From CAIKZZ01 sp035524495 (lineage in GTDB: Bacteria > Pseudomonadota > Gammaproteobacteria > Steroidobacterales > Steroidobacteraceae), in contig DATKOR010000021.1 in assembly GCA_035524495.1 (NCBI GenBank), positions 1 through 41,676 of the forward strand: a stretch of 41,676 nucleotides of DNA, in the 5' to 3' direction. The notes under the pieces were generated by a model. It was not told the DNA's origin. It saw nothing but the letters and a program-made list of their open reading frames with translations, and did no database searches. Positions 16,506 through 23,706 of this stretch are shown piece after piece; position 1 is the stretch's first letter; each line of letters starts with the position of its first letter. A program made the position numbers and the translations under genes.

Positions 16506-16889
16506 TCAGTTCTTGTGCGCCTCGACCCAGATCTTGCGCTGGGTGTTGAAGCGATCGGCGACCGACTCCTCGTCCGCGACCGCGGCGTTGTGCTTCTGCA
16601 CGCGGACCCGCTCGGCCGCGTCCTGCGCCTTCTTCTGCTCGTCGGTCAGCGGCGTGCCGGCCGGCTTCGGCGGGTTCTCCTCGTCGACGCACTTCAGGTA
16701 GCCGTCCATGTCCGCCATGAACTTCTTGACGGCGCTCTGCGCCGCGATCATCTCCTCCTTGGTCGCGGTCTTGCCGTCCGGGATCTGGCCCGGCGCCGGC
16801 GGATAGGTGCAGGCGGCGTAGCTGGCCGGGACGGCGCCGAGTAGGCCGAGCGCAACGGCGTACGCGGCGAGTGTCGGGATGCGGATCAT
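16506..16889 (-). CDS. Small secreted protein of unknown function
   Basis: This 127-residue protein has a clear signal peptide (IRIPTLAAYAVALGLLGAVPASYA) with likely cleavage after ASYA. The mature part begins ACTYPPAPGQIPDG and contains a helical segment with KEEMIAAQSAVKKFMADMDGYLKC, giving two cysteines that could pair. A lysine/aspartate-rich helix and an FNTQRKIW motif follow. I recall similar uncharacterised proteins in gammaproteobacteria but no function. I start at the ATG at 16889, with GAGG about eight bases upstream, rather than the in-frame start at 16916, because it places the signal peptide at the N-terminus. It precedes moeA by 11 bases, but any link to cofactor synthesis is unproven. 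Confidence 0.8.
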   Translation of the reverse strand: MIRIPTLAAYAVALGLLGAVPASYAACTYPPAPGQIPDGKTATKEEMIAAQSAVKKFMADMDGYLKCVDEENPPKPAGTPLTDEQKKAQDAAERVRVQKHNAAVADEESVADRFNTQRKIWVEAHKN

Positions 16890-17046
16890 GGAACAACCTC
16901 GCTGGCCGGCCGACATGGCCGGAATCGGCGCCCATCTTATATCGGCGCGCTACCGCGGGTGCGGCGGGCGCCGGTACCATGCCGGGCGTGACCGATGCAC
17001 CCGCCATCACCGAGGACGTGCCGCCCGCGGGCGGCCGACCGCGCCG
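16890..17046. promoter_or_regulatory. Divergent intergenic region with AT-rich core and a possible upstream peptide frame
   Basis: This gap separates the secreted-protein gene (minus) from the hydrolase gene (plus). It holds a CCGGCC/GGCCGG inverted repeat (16906-16911 and 16917-16922). An unusual AT-rich core, CATCTTATATC (16933-16943), could serve as a -10 region in either direction. ATCGGCGC is directly repeated at 16924-16931 and 16941-16948, flanking this core. A 23-codon frame from ATG 16979 ends at TGA 17048-17050, overlapping the hydrolase GTG as GTGA. I see no convincing -35 element. Confidence 0.35.
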
Positions 17047-17880
17047 GTGAAGGAGCTCAGGGTCGGCGAACCCGAGGTCGTCGCACCTGGCGTCCGTCGC
17101 GTGCTGGCGCCGAATCCGGGACGGATGACCGGTCCCGGCACCAACACCTACCTGATCGGCGAACGCGAGCTCGTCGTGCTCGATCCCGGGCCCGCGCTCG
17201 AGGCGCAGGTCGATGCGCTCCTCGCCGCGATCGGTACCGCGCGGGTGGTCGCGATCGCGGTCACGCACACCCATCGCGACCACTCCCCCGCCGCGGCGCT
17301 GCTGCGGGCGCGGACGGCGGCACCGCTGGTCGGGGCCGTGCCGCGCCACGCGGCGTTTCACGACCGCAGCTTCGTCGCGGACCTCGCGGCGCACGGGGGC
17401 ACGAGCCTCGAGACCGACTGCGGCCGGCTGGTGGCGATCGCAACGCCCGGCCACGCCTCGAACCACCTGTGCTGGCACCTGCCCGGTGCGCGGCTGCTGT
17501 TCACCGGCGATCACGTGCTCGGCACGGTCTCGCCGGTGATCCTCGCGCCCGACGGCGACATGGGCGAGTACCTCGACTCGCTCGCGCGGCTCGAGGCGCT
17601 CGACCTCGCCGCACTCGCGCCGGGGCACGGCCCGCTGCTGCGCGACCCGCCGGCCGTCCTCGGCGCGCTGATCCGCCACCGGCGGGCGCGCGAGCAGAAG
17701 GTCCTCGACGCGCTCGCCGCGATCGGCGCCGGCGAGTTGGCCGCGCTGCTGCCGATCGTCTATAGCGACGTCGCGCCGGAACTGCACGACGTCGCGTGCT
17801 ACTCGCTCGAGGCGCACCTGATCAAGCTCGAGCGCGACGGGCGCACGCGCCGCGACGGCGCGGCGTGGCGAGCGGCGTGA
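17047..17880 (+). CDS. Metallo-beta-lactamase-fold hydrolase (LACTB2-like)
   Basis: This 277-residue cytosolic hydrolase has the dinuclear-metal motifs of the fold: THTHRDHSPAA (HxHxDH) at about residues 75-85, PGHASNHLCWHL around 135, FTGDHVLG around 155 and APGHGPLL around 195. The C-terminal 60 residues form the winged-helix-like tail seen in human LACTB2 relatives, which act on RNA or thioesters. The true substrate here is unknown. The start is a GTG at 17047, because the matching N-terminus is ELRVGEPEVVAPGVRRVLAPNPG and the longer frame upstream has no homologous sequence. There is no strong ribosome site. The downstream ABC gene overlaps its stop as GTGA. Confidence 0.85.
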   Translation: MKELRVGEPEVVAPGVRRVLAPNPGRMTGPGTNTYLIGERELVVLDPGPALEAQVDALLAAIGTARVVAIAVTHTHRDHSPAAALLRARTAAPLVGAVPRHAAFHDRSFVADLAAHGGTSLETDCGRLVAIATPGHASNHLCWHLPGARLLFTGDHVLGTVSPVILAPDGDMGEYLDSLARLEALDLAALAPGHGPLLRDPPAVLGALIRHRRAREQKVLDALAAIGAGELAALLPIVYSDVAPELHDVACYSLEAHLIKLERDGRTRRDGAAWRAA

Positions 17881-19394
17881 GCGGCGTCGGCGTCGAGCTG
17901 TCGGCGGTGTCGCTGACGCTGGGTGGCCGGCGGGTGCTGAAGCGCCTGAATCTCGTGCTCGAACCGGGCGCGCACTGCCTGCTGCTCGGCGCCAACGGCG
18001 CCGGCAAGACGCAGCTGCTGAAGTTGCTCGGCGGGGAGCGCTGGCCGACCCCGACCGGACGCGAGCGGCGCGACTATCGCGACGCGCGCGGCCGCCGGCT
18101 CGAGCTCGCGGAGCTCCTGCCGCGCATCGCTCAGGTCGGCGGCGAGCGCCAGGACAAGTACCACCGCTATGACTGGAACTTCAGCGTCGAGCGCATCGTC
18201 GCGACCGGCGTCGAGGGGAGCGAGCGGCCGCTCGCGGCCGTCGCGCGCGCAGCGCGGCCGCGGCTGCGCGCGATCCTGCGGCGCCTCGCGCTGTGGCCGC
18301 TGCGCCGGCGGCGGTTCCTGACGCTGTCGTACGGGGAGCGGCGCCGCGTGCTGCTCGCGCGGGCGCTCGCGGCGCGGCCGCGGCTGCTGCTGCTCGATGA
18401 GCCCTACAACGGGCTCGATCGCGCGAACCGCGCGCTGCTCGATGCCGAGCTGGCGCGACTCGCGCGCAGCCGCCTGACGATCGTGCTCGCCGTGCACCGC
18501 GCCGCGGACGCGCCGCGGGCGTTTCGGCGCGCGCTCGTGCTGTCGGGCGGCCGGCTCGTCTACGACGGCGCGCGCGCGCGGTCGCCCGAGCGCTGGCTGG
18601 CGGGCGAGCGGCGGGCCGCCTCGCCCGTGGCGCTGCCGCGGCCGCGGCGCGTGCCGCGCGGCGCGCTCGTCGAGCTGTGTGACGTCGACCTCTACCGCGA
18701 CTACCGGCCGGTGTTGCGTGGACTCAACTGGCGCATCGGTGCCGCGCAGCACTGGGCGATCGTCGGTGCGAACGGCAGCGGCAAGTCGACGCTGCTCGGC
18801 TGCCTGTACGGGCTCGTGCCGGTCGCGCTCGGCGGCCGGGTCGTGCGGCGCGGCCACCCGCCCGGCACGCACATCGAGCGCTGGCGGCGGCGCGTCGGCT
18901 GGGTGTCGCCCGAGCTGCAGGCCGAGTACCTCGCGCGCGTGTCGGTCGGCGAGTTCGTCGCGAGCGGACTGACGGCGAGCGTCGGGCTCGACGAGCCGCC
19001 GTCGGCGCGGGCGCTGGCGCGCGCGCGGGCCGCGCTCGCCGCCGTCGGCCTCGACGTCGATCCGGCGCGCCCGGCGGCCGAGCTCTCCTACGGGCAGCGG
19101 CGACTGGCGCTGATCGCGCGGGCGCTCGTGCTGCGGCCGGAGGCGCTGCTGCTCGACGAGCCGCTGACCGGGCTCGATGCGCCGTTCAGGGCGCGCGTGC
19201 GCGCGCTGCTGTCGGCGCTGGCGAGGAGCGGCGTGCAGCTCGTCGTCGCCGCCCACCACGCGAGCGACCTCGTGCCGGAAATCGACCACGTGCTCGCGCT
19301 GCGCGCCGGCCGGGCCCGGGTTCGAAGCCCGCGCGCGCCCGCGGGCATTGTGCGCAGGCGGCCGAGCCGGCAGAGTCGGCGGGGGGACCCATGA
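17877..19394 (+). CDS. Tandem ABC ATPase, ModF-like
   Basis: This 505-residue soluble protein has two ABC ATPase domains and no membrane segments. Domain 1 shows LLLGANGAGKTQLLK, the signature LSYGERRRVLLARAL and Walker B LLLLDEPYNGLD. Domain 2 shows AIVGANGSGKSTLLG, LSYGQRRLALIARAL and ALLLDEPLTGLD. Order and length resemble E. coli ModF, a protein associated with molybdate genes whose function is not well established. The proximity of the molybdenum cofactor operon is suggestive, but no permease or binding protein is nearby, so a transport role is unsupported. The GTG start overlaps the hydrolase stop; an in-frame GTG at 17865 is an alternative. The basic C-terminal tail runs into the symporter gene (ATGA overlap). 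Confidence 0.85.
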   Translation: MSGVGVELSAVSLTLGGRRVLKRLNLVLEPGAHCLLLGANGAGKTQLLKLLGGERWPTPTGRERRDYRDARGRRLELAELLPRIAQVGGERQDKYHRYDWNFSVERIVATGVEGSERPLAAVARAARPRLRAILRRLALWPLRRRRFLTLSYGERRRVLLARALAARPRLLLLDEPYNGLDRANRALLDAELARLARSRLTIVLAVHRAADAPRAFRRALVLSGGRLVYDGARARSPERWLAGERRAASPVALPRPRRVPRGALVELCDVDLYRDYRPVLRGLNWRIGAAQHWAIVGANGSGKSTLLGCLYGLVPVALGGRVVRRGHPPGTHIERWRRRVGWVSPELQAEYLARVSVGEFVASGLTASVGLDEPPSARALARARAALAAVGLDVDPARPAAELSYGQRRLALIARALVLRPEALLLDEPLTGLDAPFRARVRALLSALARSGVQLVVAAHHASDLVPEIDHVLALRAGRARVRSPRAPAGIVRRRPSRQSRRGDP

Positions 19395-20644
19395 TGCGGC
19401 GCTTCACCTTGTACGTCGTGATCGCGATGCTGCTCGGCATCGCCGCCGGCACGTTGTGCCACGCCACGATCCAGGACGCCGCGACGCTGAAGGCACTCGG
19501 CGGCTACTTCGCGATCGTGACGGACGCGTTCCTGCGGCTGATCAAGATGATCATCGCGCCGCTCGTGTTCGCGACGCTGAGCGTCGGCATCGCCCACATG
19601 GGCGACTTCGGGCGTCTCGGCCGGGTGGGCCTGCGCACGCTCGGCTGGTTCGTGTTCGCCTCGCTGGTCTCGCTGGTGCTCGGGATCGTGATGGTGACCG
19701 CGCTCGCCCCCGGCGCGGCACTCGCGCTGCCGGTTCCGGCCGAGGCGGCCGCCGGCGCGGTGCAGGCGACCGGACTGACGCTGAAGGACTTCGTCGCGCA
19801 CCTCGTGCCGCGCTCGATCGCCGAGGCGATGGCGGCCAACGAGATCCTGCAGATCGTCGTGTTCTCGGTGTTCTTCGGGGTCGCGCTCGCCTCGCTTGGC
19901 GCGCGCGCGCGCCATCTCGTGGAGGTCATCGAGCAGCTGGCGCAGGTGATGCTGCGGGTCACGAGCTACGTGATGCTCGCGGCGCCGGTTGCGGTGTTCG
20001 CGGCGATCGCCGCGGTCGTGACCACGCAGGGCCTGTCGATCCTCGCGACCTACGGCCGCTTCATCGGCGGCTTCTACCTGTCGCTCGCGACGCTGTGGCT
20101 CGTGCTGTACGGGCTCGGATTCCTGGTGCTCGGCCGGCGCATCGCGGGCCTCGCGCCGCTGATCCGCGAGCCGGTGCTGCTCGCGTTCTCGACCGCGAGC
20201 TCCGAGGCCGCCTATCCGAAGACGCTCGAGCAGCTCGGCCGCTTCGGCGTCAGCGAGCGCATCGCGAGCTTCGTGCTGCCGCTCGGCTACTCGTTCAACC
20301 TCGACGGCTCCATGATGTATTGCACCTTCGCGACGCTGTTCATCGCGCAGGCCTACGGAATCGCGCTGACGCTCGCGCAGCAGCTGTCGATGCTGTTGCT
20401 GCTGATGGTCACGAGCAAGGGCATGGCCGGCGTGCCGCGCGCCTCGCTGGTCGTCATCGCGGCGACGCTCGCGCACTTCCACATCCCCGAGGCGGGGCTG
20501 GTGCTGATCCTCGCGGTCGACCAGTTCCTCGACATGGGGCGCAGCGCCACCAACGTCGTCGGCAACTCGATCGCGACCGCGGTCGTCGCCTGCTGGGAGC
20601 GCGAGCTCGAGCCGGTGAACGCACCGGCCGAGCGGCGGCCGTGA
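19391..20644 (+). CDS. Dicarboxylate/amino acid:cation symporter (DAACS family)
   Basis: This 417-residue inner-membrane carrier has about eight helices plus two re-entrant hairpins. The serine-rich hairpin AFSTASSEAAYPKTLEQL (about 275-292), the VLPLGYSFNLDGSMMY motif (about 297-313) and VDQFLDMGRSATNVVGNSIAT (about 376-397) are family hallmarks for substrate and cation binding. Related proteins move glutamate, aspartate or C4-dicarboxylates with Na+ or H+. The first hairpin differs from DctA and GltP, so the exact substrate is uncertain. It follows the double ABC gene with an ATGA overlap. A GC-rich hairpin lies shortly after its stop. Confidence 0.93.
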   Translation: MMRRFTLYVVIAMLLGIAAGTLCHATIQDAATLKALGGYFAIVTDAFLRLIKMIIAPLVFATLSVGIAHMGDFGRLGRVGLRTLGWFVFASLVSLVLGIVMVTALAPGAALALPVPAEAAAGAVQATGLTLKDFVAHLVPRSIAEAMAANEILQIVVFSVFFGVALASLGARARHLVEVIEQLAQVMLRVTSYVMLAAPVAVFAAIAAVVTTQGLSILATYGRFIGGFYLSLATLWLVLYGLGFLVLGRRIAGLAPLIREPVLLAFSTASSEAAYPKTLEQLGRFGVSERIASFVLPLGYSFNLDGSMMYCTFATLFIAQAYGIALTLAQQLSMLLLLMVTSKGMAGVPRASLVVIAATLAHFHIPEAGLVLILAVDQFLDMGRSATNVVGNSIATAVVACWERELEPVNAPAERRP

Positions 20645-20690
20645 CGGCGCGCAGACGTTGCGCGGGCGCGTCCTGAGGTGGCATCGTGCG

Positions 20691-20711
20691 CCGCCGGCAG
20701 ACGGCCGGCGG
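20691..20711. terminator. Candidate bidirectional hairpin between convergent genes
   Basis: A perfect 8-bp inverted repeat, CCGCCGGC with loop AGACG and GCCGGCGG, lies between the symporter gene ending at 20644 and the PhzF gene ending at 20733. Position suits a terminator for both directions. No U-tract follows on either strand, so intrinsic termination is not assured. Confidence 0.4.
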
Positions 20712-20732
20712 GGAGGGGAGCCGATGTCCCGA

Positions 20733-21641
20733 TCAGTCGAGCGCGATCTCGGTCGTGAACACGACGCGCGCCGCGCCGCTGATGTGCACGCGCGTCGGCG
20801 CCTGGCCGCTCGCCTCGACCTCGACGTCGACCTCGCCCGGCCGCTCCATGCTGCGGCCCTGGAAGCCGCGCAGCCGCGCGCGGCCGCCGCTGACCGGCAA
20901 CAGGCCGTGGGCGACGAGGTACGCGCCCAACATGCCGTGGGCGTTGCCGCTGACCGGGTCCTCGGCGATGCCGAGGACCGGCGAGAACAGCCGCGACTCG
21001 GTCGTGCCCGGCCCGCGCGCGTCGCGCACGAACAGGAAATAGCCGTCAGCGCCGACGTGCGGCGTCATGCGCTTCAGCTCCTCGAGGTTCGGCTCGAGCG
21101 AGGCCAGCAGGTCCGCGGAGCGCAGGCCGATCATCAGCCGCGTGCTGGTGCGCTTGGTCACGACCACCGGGCACTTCGGGTCGAGCGCCGCGGTATCGAT
21201 GCCGAAGATGTCGAGCAGGCGCGTGCGGGTCTCGGCGCTGATCGCCGGCTGGAACTGCGGCACCGGCAGCGCGACGGAGACCCGCGGGGCGCCCGCCGAG
21301 CCCGAGACCTCGACGTCGTAGAGCCCGGTGCGCGACTTCTGGCGCAACCGGCCGATCTTGCCCTCGCCCGCGACCAGGCGGGCGACGTGCGCGGCGACGC
21401 TCGCGTGGCCGACGAAGCCGACCTCGCGCGTCGGCGTGAAGAAGCGCAGCCGGACGTCGTGGTCGGGGCCATCCGGCGGCAGCACGAACGCCGAATCGGA
21501 ATTGTTGAGCTCGCGTGCCAGCGCCTGCATCTCGTGCTCGTTGAGGCGCTCGGCACCCAGCACGACGCCGGCCGGGTTGCCGGCGAACAGCTGCGTCGTG
21601 AAGACGTCGATCTGGAACACGTTGACCGTGCGCTTGGCCAT
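20733..21641 (-). CDS. PhzF-family isomerase/epimerase-like protein
   Basis: This 302-residue protein has the two-lobed PhzF/diaminopimelate-epimerase-like fold. Motifs are FQIDVFTTQLFAGNPAGVV at the N-terminus, LRFFTPTREVGFVGHASVAA in lobe 1 and VLGIAEDPVSGNAHGMLGAYLVAHG in lobe 2. PhzF uses a glutamate near residue 45 as its catalytic base. At the equivalent place this protein has NNSDSAFVLP, with Asp49, so the acid is conserved in character but shortened. Family members outside phenazine clusters are common and mostly of unknown substrate, and no other phz gene is present. The gene is divergent from the Pnu transporter gene. TAGAAT upstream on its strand could be a -10. Confidence 0.9.
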   Translation of the reverse strand: MAKRTVNVFQIDVFTTQLFAGNPAGVVLGAERLNEHEMQALARELNNSDSAFVLPPDGPDHDVRLRFFTPTREVGFVGHASVAAHVARLVAGEGKIGRLRQKSRTGLYDVEVSGSAGAPRVSVALPVPQFQPAISAETRTRLLDIFGIDTAALDPKCPVVVTKRTSTRLMIGLRSADLLASLEPNLEELKRMTPHVGADGYFLFVRDARGPGTTESRLFSPVLGIAEDPVSGNAHGMLGAYLVAHGLLPVSGGRARLRGFQGRSMERPGEVDVEVEASGQAPTRVHISGAARVVFTTEIALD

Positions 21642-21736
21642 GGGGCGGTGAACCTCAGTTCTGCAAGCACTGAATTCTACCAGTCCGGGCCCGCGGCCGG
21701 TGCCCGGGCGGCCGCGGCCGCCGGCGGGCGCGTCCC
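21642..21736. promoter_or_regulatory. Divergent phzF-like / pnu intergenic region
   Basis: This 95-base gap serves both flanking genes. The half nearer phzF is relatively AT-rich and contains an imperfect palindrome CAGTTCTGCAAGCACTG (21654-21670, six of eight pairs match). Next to it is GAATTCTACCAGT, which gives TAGAAT as a possible -10 on the minus strand. The half nearer pnu is almost pure G+C with several CCGG/GGCC repeats. No TPP riboswitch landmarks are seen. Confidence 0.35.
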
Positions 21737-22354
21737 GTGACCCCTGGCGAGGTGCTCACCTGGCTCGCGAGCACCTGGGGCAACGTGTCGCCCATCGAGG
21801 CGGCGGCGGCGGTGCTCGGCCTCGTCTACCTCGTGCTCGTGATCCGCCAGCGCCGCGGCGGCTGGCTCGCGGCGCTCGCGAGCACGGCGCTCTACCTGTC
21901 TGTCTTCTACCGCGCCCGTCTGTACATGCAGGCGGCGCTGCAGGTGTATTACATCGTGATTGCGCTCTACGGGTTCTACGCGTGGCGCCGCCGTCCGGGC
22001 GGCGCGGAACTCCCGGTCAGCCACGCCTCGTGGCGCCTGCAGGGACTCGGGCTCCTCGCGGTGCTCGTCGTCAGCGTCGCGAGCGCCGCGCTGCTCGCCC
22101 GCGAGACCGGCTCGCAGGACCCGCTGCTCGACTCGCTGACGACCTGGGGCAGCGTGTTCACGACCTGGCTCGTCGCGCGCAAGAAGATCGAGAACTGGCC
22201 GTGGTGGCTCGTCGTCGATGCGCTGATCGTCCTGTTGTGCTGGCGCGGACGGCTCTATGCCAGCATGATTCTGTACACACTTTATCTGGGGCTCGTGCTG
22301 GTGGGCTGGCGCAGCTGGCATCGCGATCTGCGGACGCAGGAGGCGGCGGCGTGA
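21737..22354 (+). CDS. PnuC-family vitamin transporter (nicotinamide riboside or thiamine)
   Basis: This 205-residue membrane protein has about seven helices and the Pnu-family layout: SPIEAAAAVLGLVYLVLVIRQ at the start, MQAALQVYYIVIALYGFYAW in the middle, TWLVARKKIENWPWWLVVDA and YTLYLGLVLVGWRSW at the end. Pnu proteins allow facilitated diffusion of nicotinamide riboside (PnuC) or thiamine (PnuT), with an intracellular kinase trapping the substrate. Here the gene overlaps a kinase gene as GTGA, which fits trapping. The start is a GTG. There is no NadR or TPP riboswitch to settle the substrate. The kinase resembles thiamine/choline kinases, which favours the thiamine branch, but this is inference. 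Confidence 0.9.
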   Translation: MTPGEVLTWLASTWGNVSPIEAAAAVLGLVYLVLVIRQRRGGWLAALASTALYLSVFYRARLYMQAALQVYYIVIALYGFYAWRRRPGGAELPVSHASWRLQGLGLLAVLVVSVASAALLARETGSQDPLLDSLTTWGSVFTTWLVARKKIENWPWWLVVDALIVLLCWRGRLYASMILYTLYLGLVLVGWRSWHRDLRTQEAAA

Positions 22355-23220
22355 GTGCGACGCTGTCGGCCGAGTTGCGCGCGGCCCTCGGCGGCTTCGA
22401 TGCCGGGCGCGCGGCGCTCGCCGCCGGCGTCGCGGTGACGGTGCTCGCCGGCGGCGGCTCCAACCAGACCTTTCGCGTGACCTCCGCGGCCGGCGACTGG
22501 GTCGTGCGACTGGGCGGTGCCGACGACCAGGCCTTCGGCATCAACCGCGTCGCCGAGCGGCAGGTGCACGCGGTCGCGGCGCGCGCGGGCTTCGCGCCGC
22601 CACTGCTGCACGTCGACGAGGACCAGCGGGTGCTGATCGCCGCGCACCTGCCGGGCGCGCCGTGGACCCGCGAGCAGGCGCGCAGCGCCGACGGACTGCG
22701 CCGGATCGGGGCTCGGCTCGCGGAGCTTCACGCGCTGCCGGTGCCGCGCGGCGTGCGCCGCCTCGACATCCACGCGGTGCTCGCGCACTACCTCGAGCTC
22801 AAGGATGTGCCGCCGGGGCCGATGTCGCGTGCCGACCTCGCGGCGCGGCTGCGCTGGTCGCTCGCGAACTACCGGCCGCGACCGCCCGCGCTCTGTCACA
22901 ACGACCTGCACTGGCGCAACTTCCTCGGACACGACCCGCTCATGTTCGTCGACTGGGAATACGGCGCGGTCGGCGACCCGCTGTTCGAGCTCGCGGCGGT
23001 CGTCGGCTACCACGACCTCGACGCGGGCGAGCGCGCGCAGCTGCTCGCGGCCTACGGCGGGGTACTGACGCCCGCGGACCTCGACCCGATGTGCCGGGTG
23101 TTCGACTGCCTGCACGCGCTGTGGCTCGACACCGCGCGCGGCTGGGATGCGCTCGAGGCACCGCGGCGCGCGGCGCTGCTCGCGCGCCTCGCCGTCGACC
23201 CGGCCGAGCGCGGCGCCTGA
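22351..23220 (+). CDS. APH/choline-kinase-fold small-molecule kinase, possible thiamine kinase
   Basis: This 289-residue kinase has a glycine-rich N-lobe (LAGGGSNQTFRVTSAAGDWVVRLGG), the catalytic loop CHNDLHWRNFLG at about 181-192 and the metal-binding segment FVDWEYGAVGDPLFELAAV. The DWEY pattern is shared by choline kinases and by thiamine kinase ThiK. Length is close to ThiK. The GTG start overlaps the Pnu stop (GTGA), so the pair are probably translated together as importer and trapping kinase. Choline or ethanolamine remains possible. A hairpin begins immediately after its stop codon. Confidence 0.85.
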   Translation: MSATLSAELRAALGGFDAGRAALAAGVAVTVLAGGGSNQTFRVTSAAGDWVVRLGGADDQAFGINRVAERQVHAVAARAGFAPPLLHVDEDQRVLIAAHLPGAPWTREQARSADGLRRIGARLAELHALPVPRGVRRLDIHAVLAHYLELKDVPPGPMSRADLAARLRWSLANYRPRPPALCHNDLHWRNFLGHDPLMFVDWEYGAVGDPLFELAAVVGYHDLDAGERAQLLAAYGGVLTPADLDPMCRVFDCLHALWLDTARGWDALEAPRRAALLARLAVDPAERGA

Positions 23221-23256
23221 GCGCTTATGCCGAGGCCCGTCCCCGGCTAAAAGCGC
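23221..23256 (+). terminator. Hairpin directly after the kinase stop
   Basis: GCGCTT at 23221-23226 pairs with AAGCGC at 23251-23256. Inside, CCGAGG (23230-23235) can pair with CCCCGG (23241-23246) with one mismatch, closing on a five-base loop. It starts at the base after the kinase stop. Only TT follows before G+C-rich sequence, so it could be a weak terminator or an mRNA end stabiliser for pnu-kinase transcripts. Confidence 0.4.
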
Positions 23257-23313
23257 TTGCGCGACGCCCTGCTGCGCTGCAAGATCGCGCGCCGGCTGCC
23301 GACGGAGTGCTGA

Positions 23314-23631
23314 ATGGCTGAGCTTGTGATCGTGGACCGCGATGGCAAAGAACATACCGTCGCCGGGCGCGTGGGCGTCTCGGTGATGGAGACGCTGCGC
23401 GAGCTCGACTACGGCGTCGCGGCGATCTGCGGCGGCATGTGCTCCTGCGCGACCTGCCACGTCTGGGTCGACGAGGCCTGGGCCGACCGGATCCCGCCGC
23501 GCCAGGGCGACGAGCAGGAGCTGCTGCAGGAGCTGTCGAGCTTTCGGCCGGCGAGCTCGCGGCTCTCGTGCCAGGTGATGTTCACCGAGGCGCTCTCGGG
23601 GCTCAAGGTCGCGATCGCGCCCGACGAGTGA
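23314..23631 (+). CDS. 2Fe-2S ferredoxin (adrenodoxin/putidaredoxin type)
   Basis: This 105-residue electron carrier has the cysteine pattern CGGMCSCATC (C-x5-C-x2-C) around residues 39-48 followed by SRLSCQV near residue 87, which supplies the fourth ligand. The start MAELVIVDRDGKEHTV and the acidic C-terminal half match vertebrate-type ferredoxins, which usually serve cytochrome P450s or oxygenases. No partner oxygenase or reductase is in the window. The ATG has GGAG about seven bases upstream. A terminator-like palindrome follows its stop, and then a TetR gene. Confidence 0.93.
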   Translation: MAELVIVDRDGKEHTVAGRVGVSVMETLRELDYGVAAICGGMCSCATCHVWVDEAWADRIPPRQGDEQELLQELSSFRPASSRLSCQVMFTEALSGLKVAIAPDE

Positions 23632-23652
23632 GGCGCTGCCGGCCGGACACTC

Positions 23653-23682
23653 CTGACGGTTTCCGTCAGCTTTGACTTTTTT
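23653..23682 (+). terminator. Palindrome with T-tract: terminator after ferredoxin and/or TetR operator
   Basis: CTGACGGTTTCCGTCAG (23653-23669) is a perfect 7-bp inverted repeat with a 3-base centre. It is followed by CTTTGACTTTTTTG, which gives a broken U-tract, so it can act as an intrinsic terminator for the ferredoxin gene. It also sits 37 bases before the TetR ATG, and its length and symmetry suit a TetR-dimer operator. TTGAC is repeated at 23672-23676 and 23681-23685 and could provide a -35. Confidence 0.65.
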
Positions 23683-23706
23683 GACCCGGCCGCCGATCCT
23701 CGGCCG

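Noticed and set aside
16506..17817. Fusion of moeA with a longer N-terminal region
   Set aside because: The open frame extends far upstream but runs antisense to the hydrolase gene and out of frame with the secreted-protein gene. The MoeA domain begins at the ATG at 16494.
21642..21736. TPP riboswitch before the Pnu transporter gene
   Set aside because: The CTGAGA and ACCTGAT-type landmarks are missing and the region is too short and G+C-rich.
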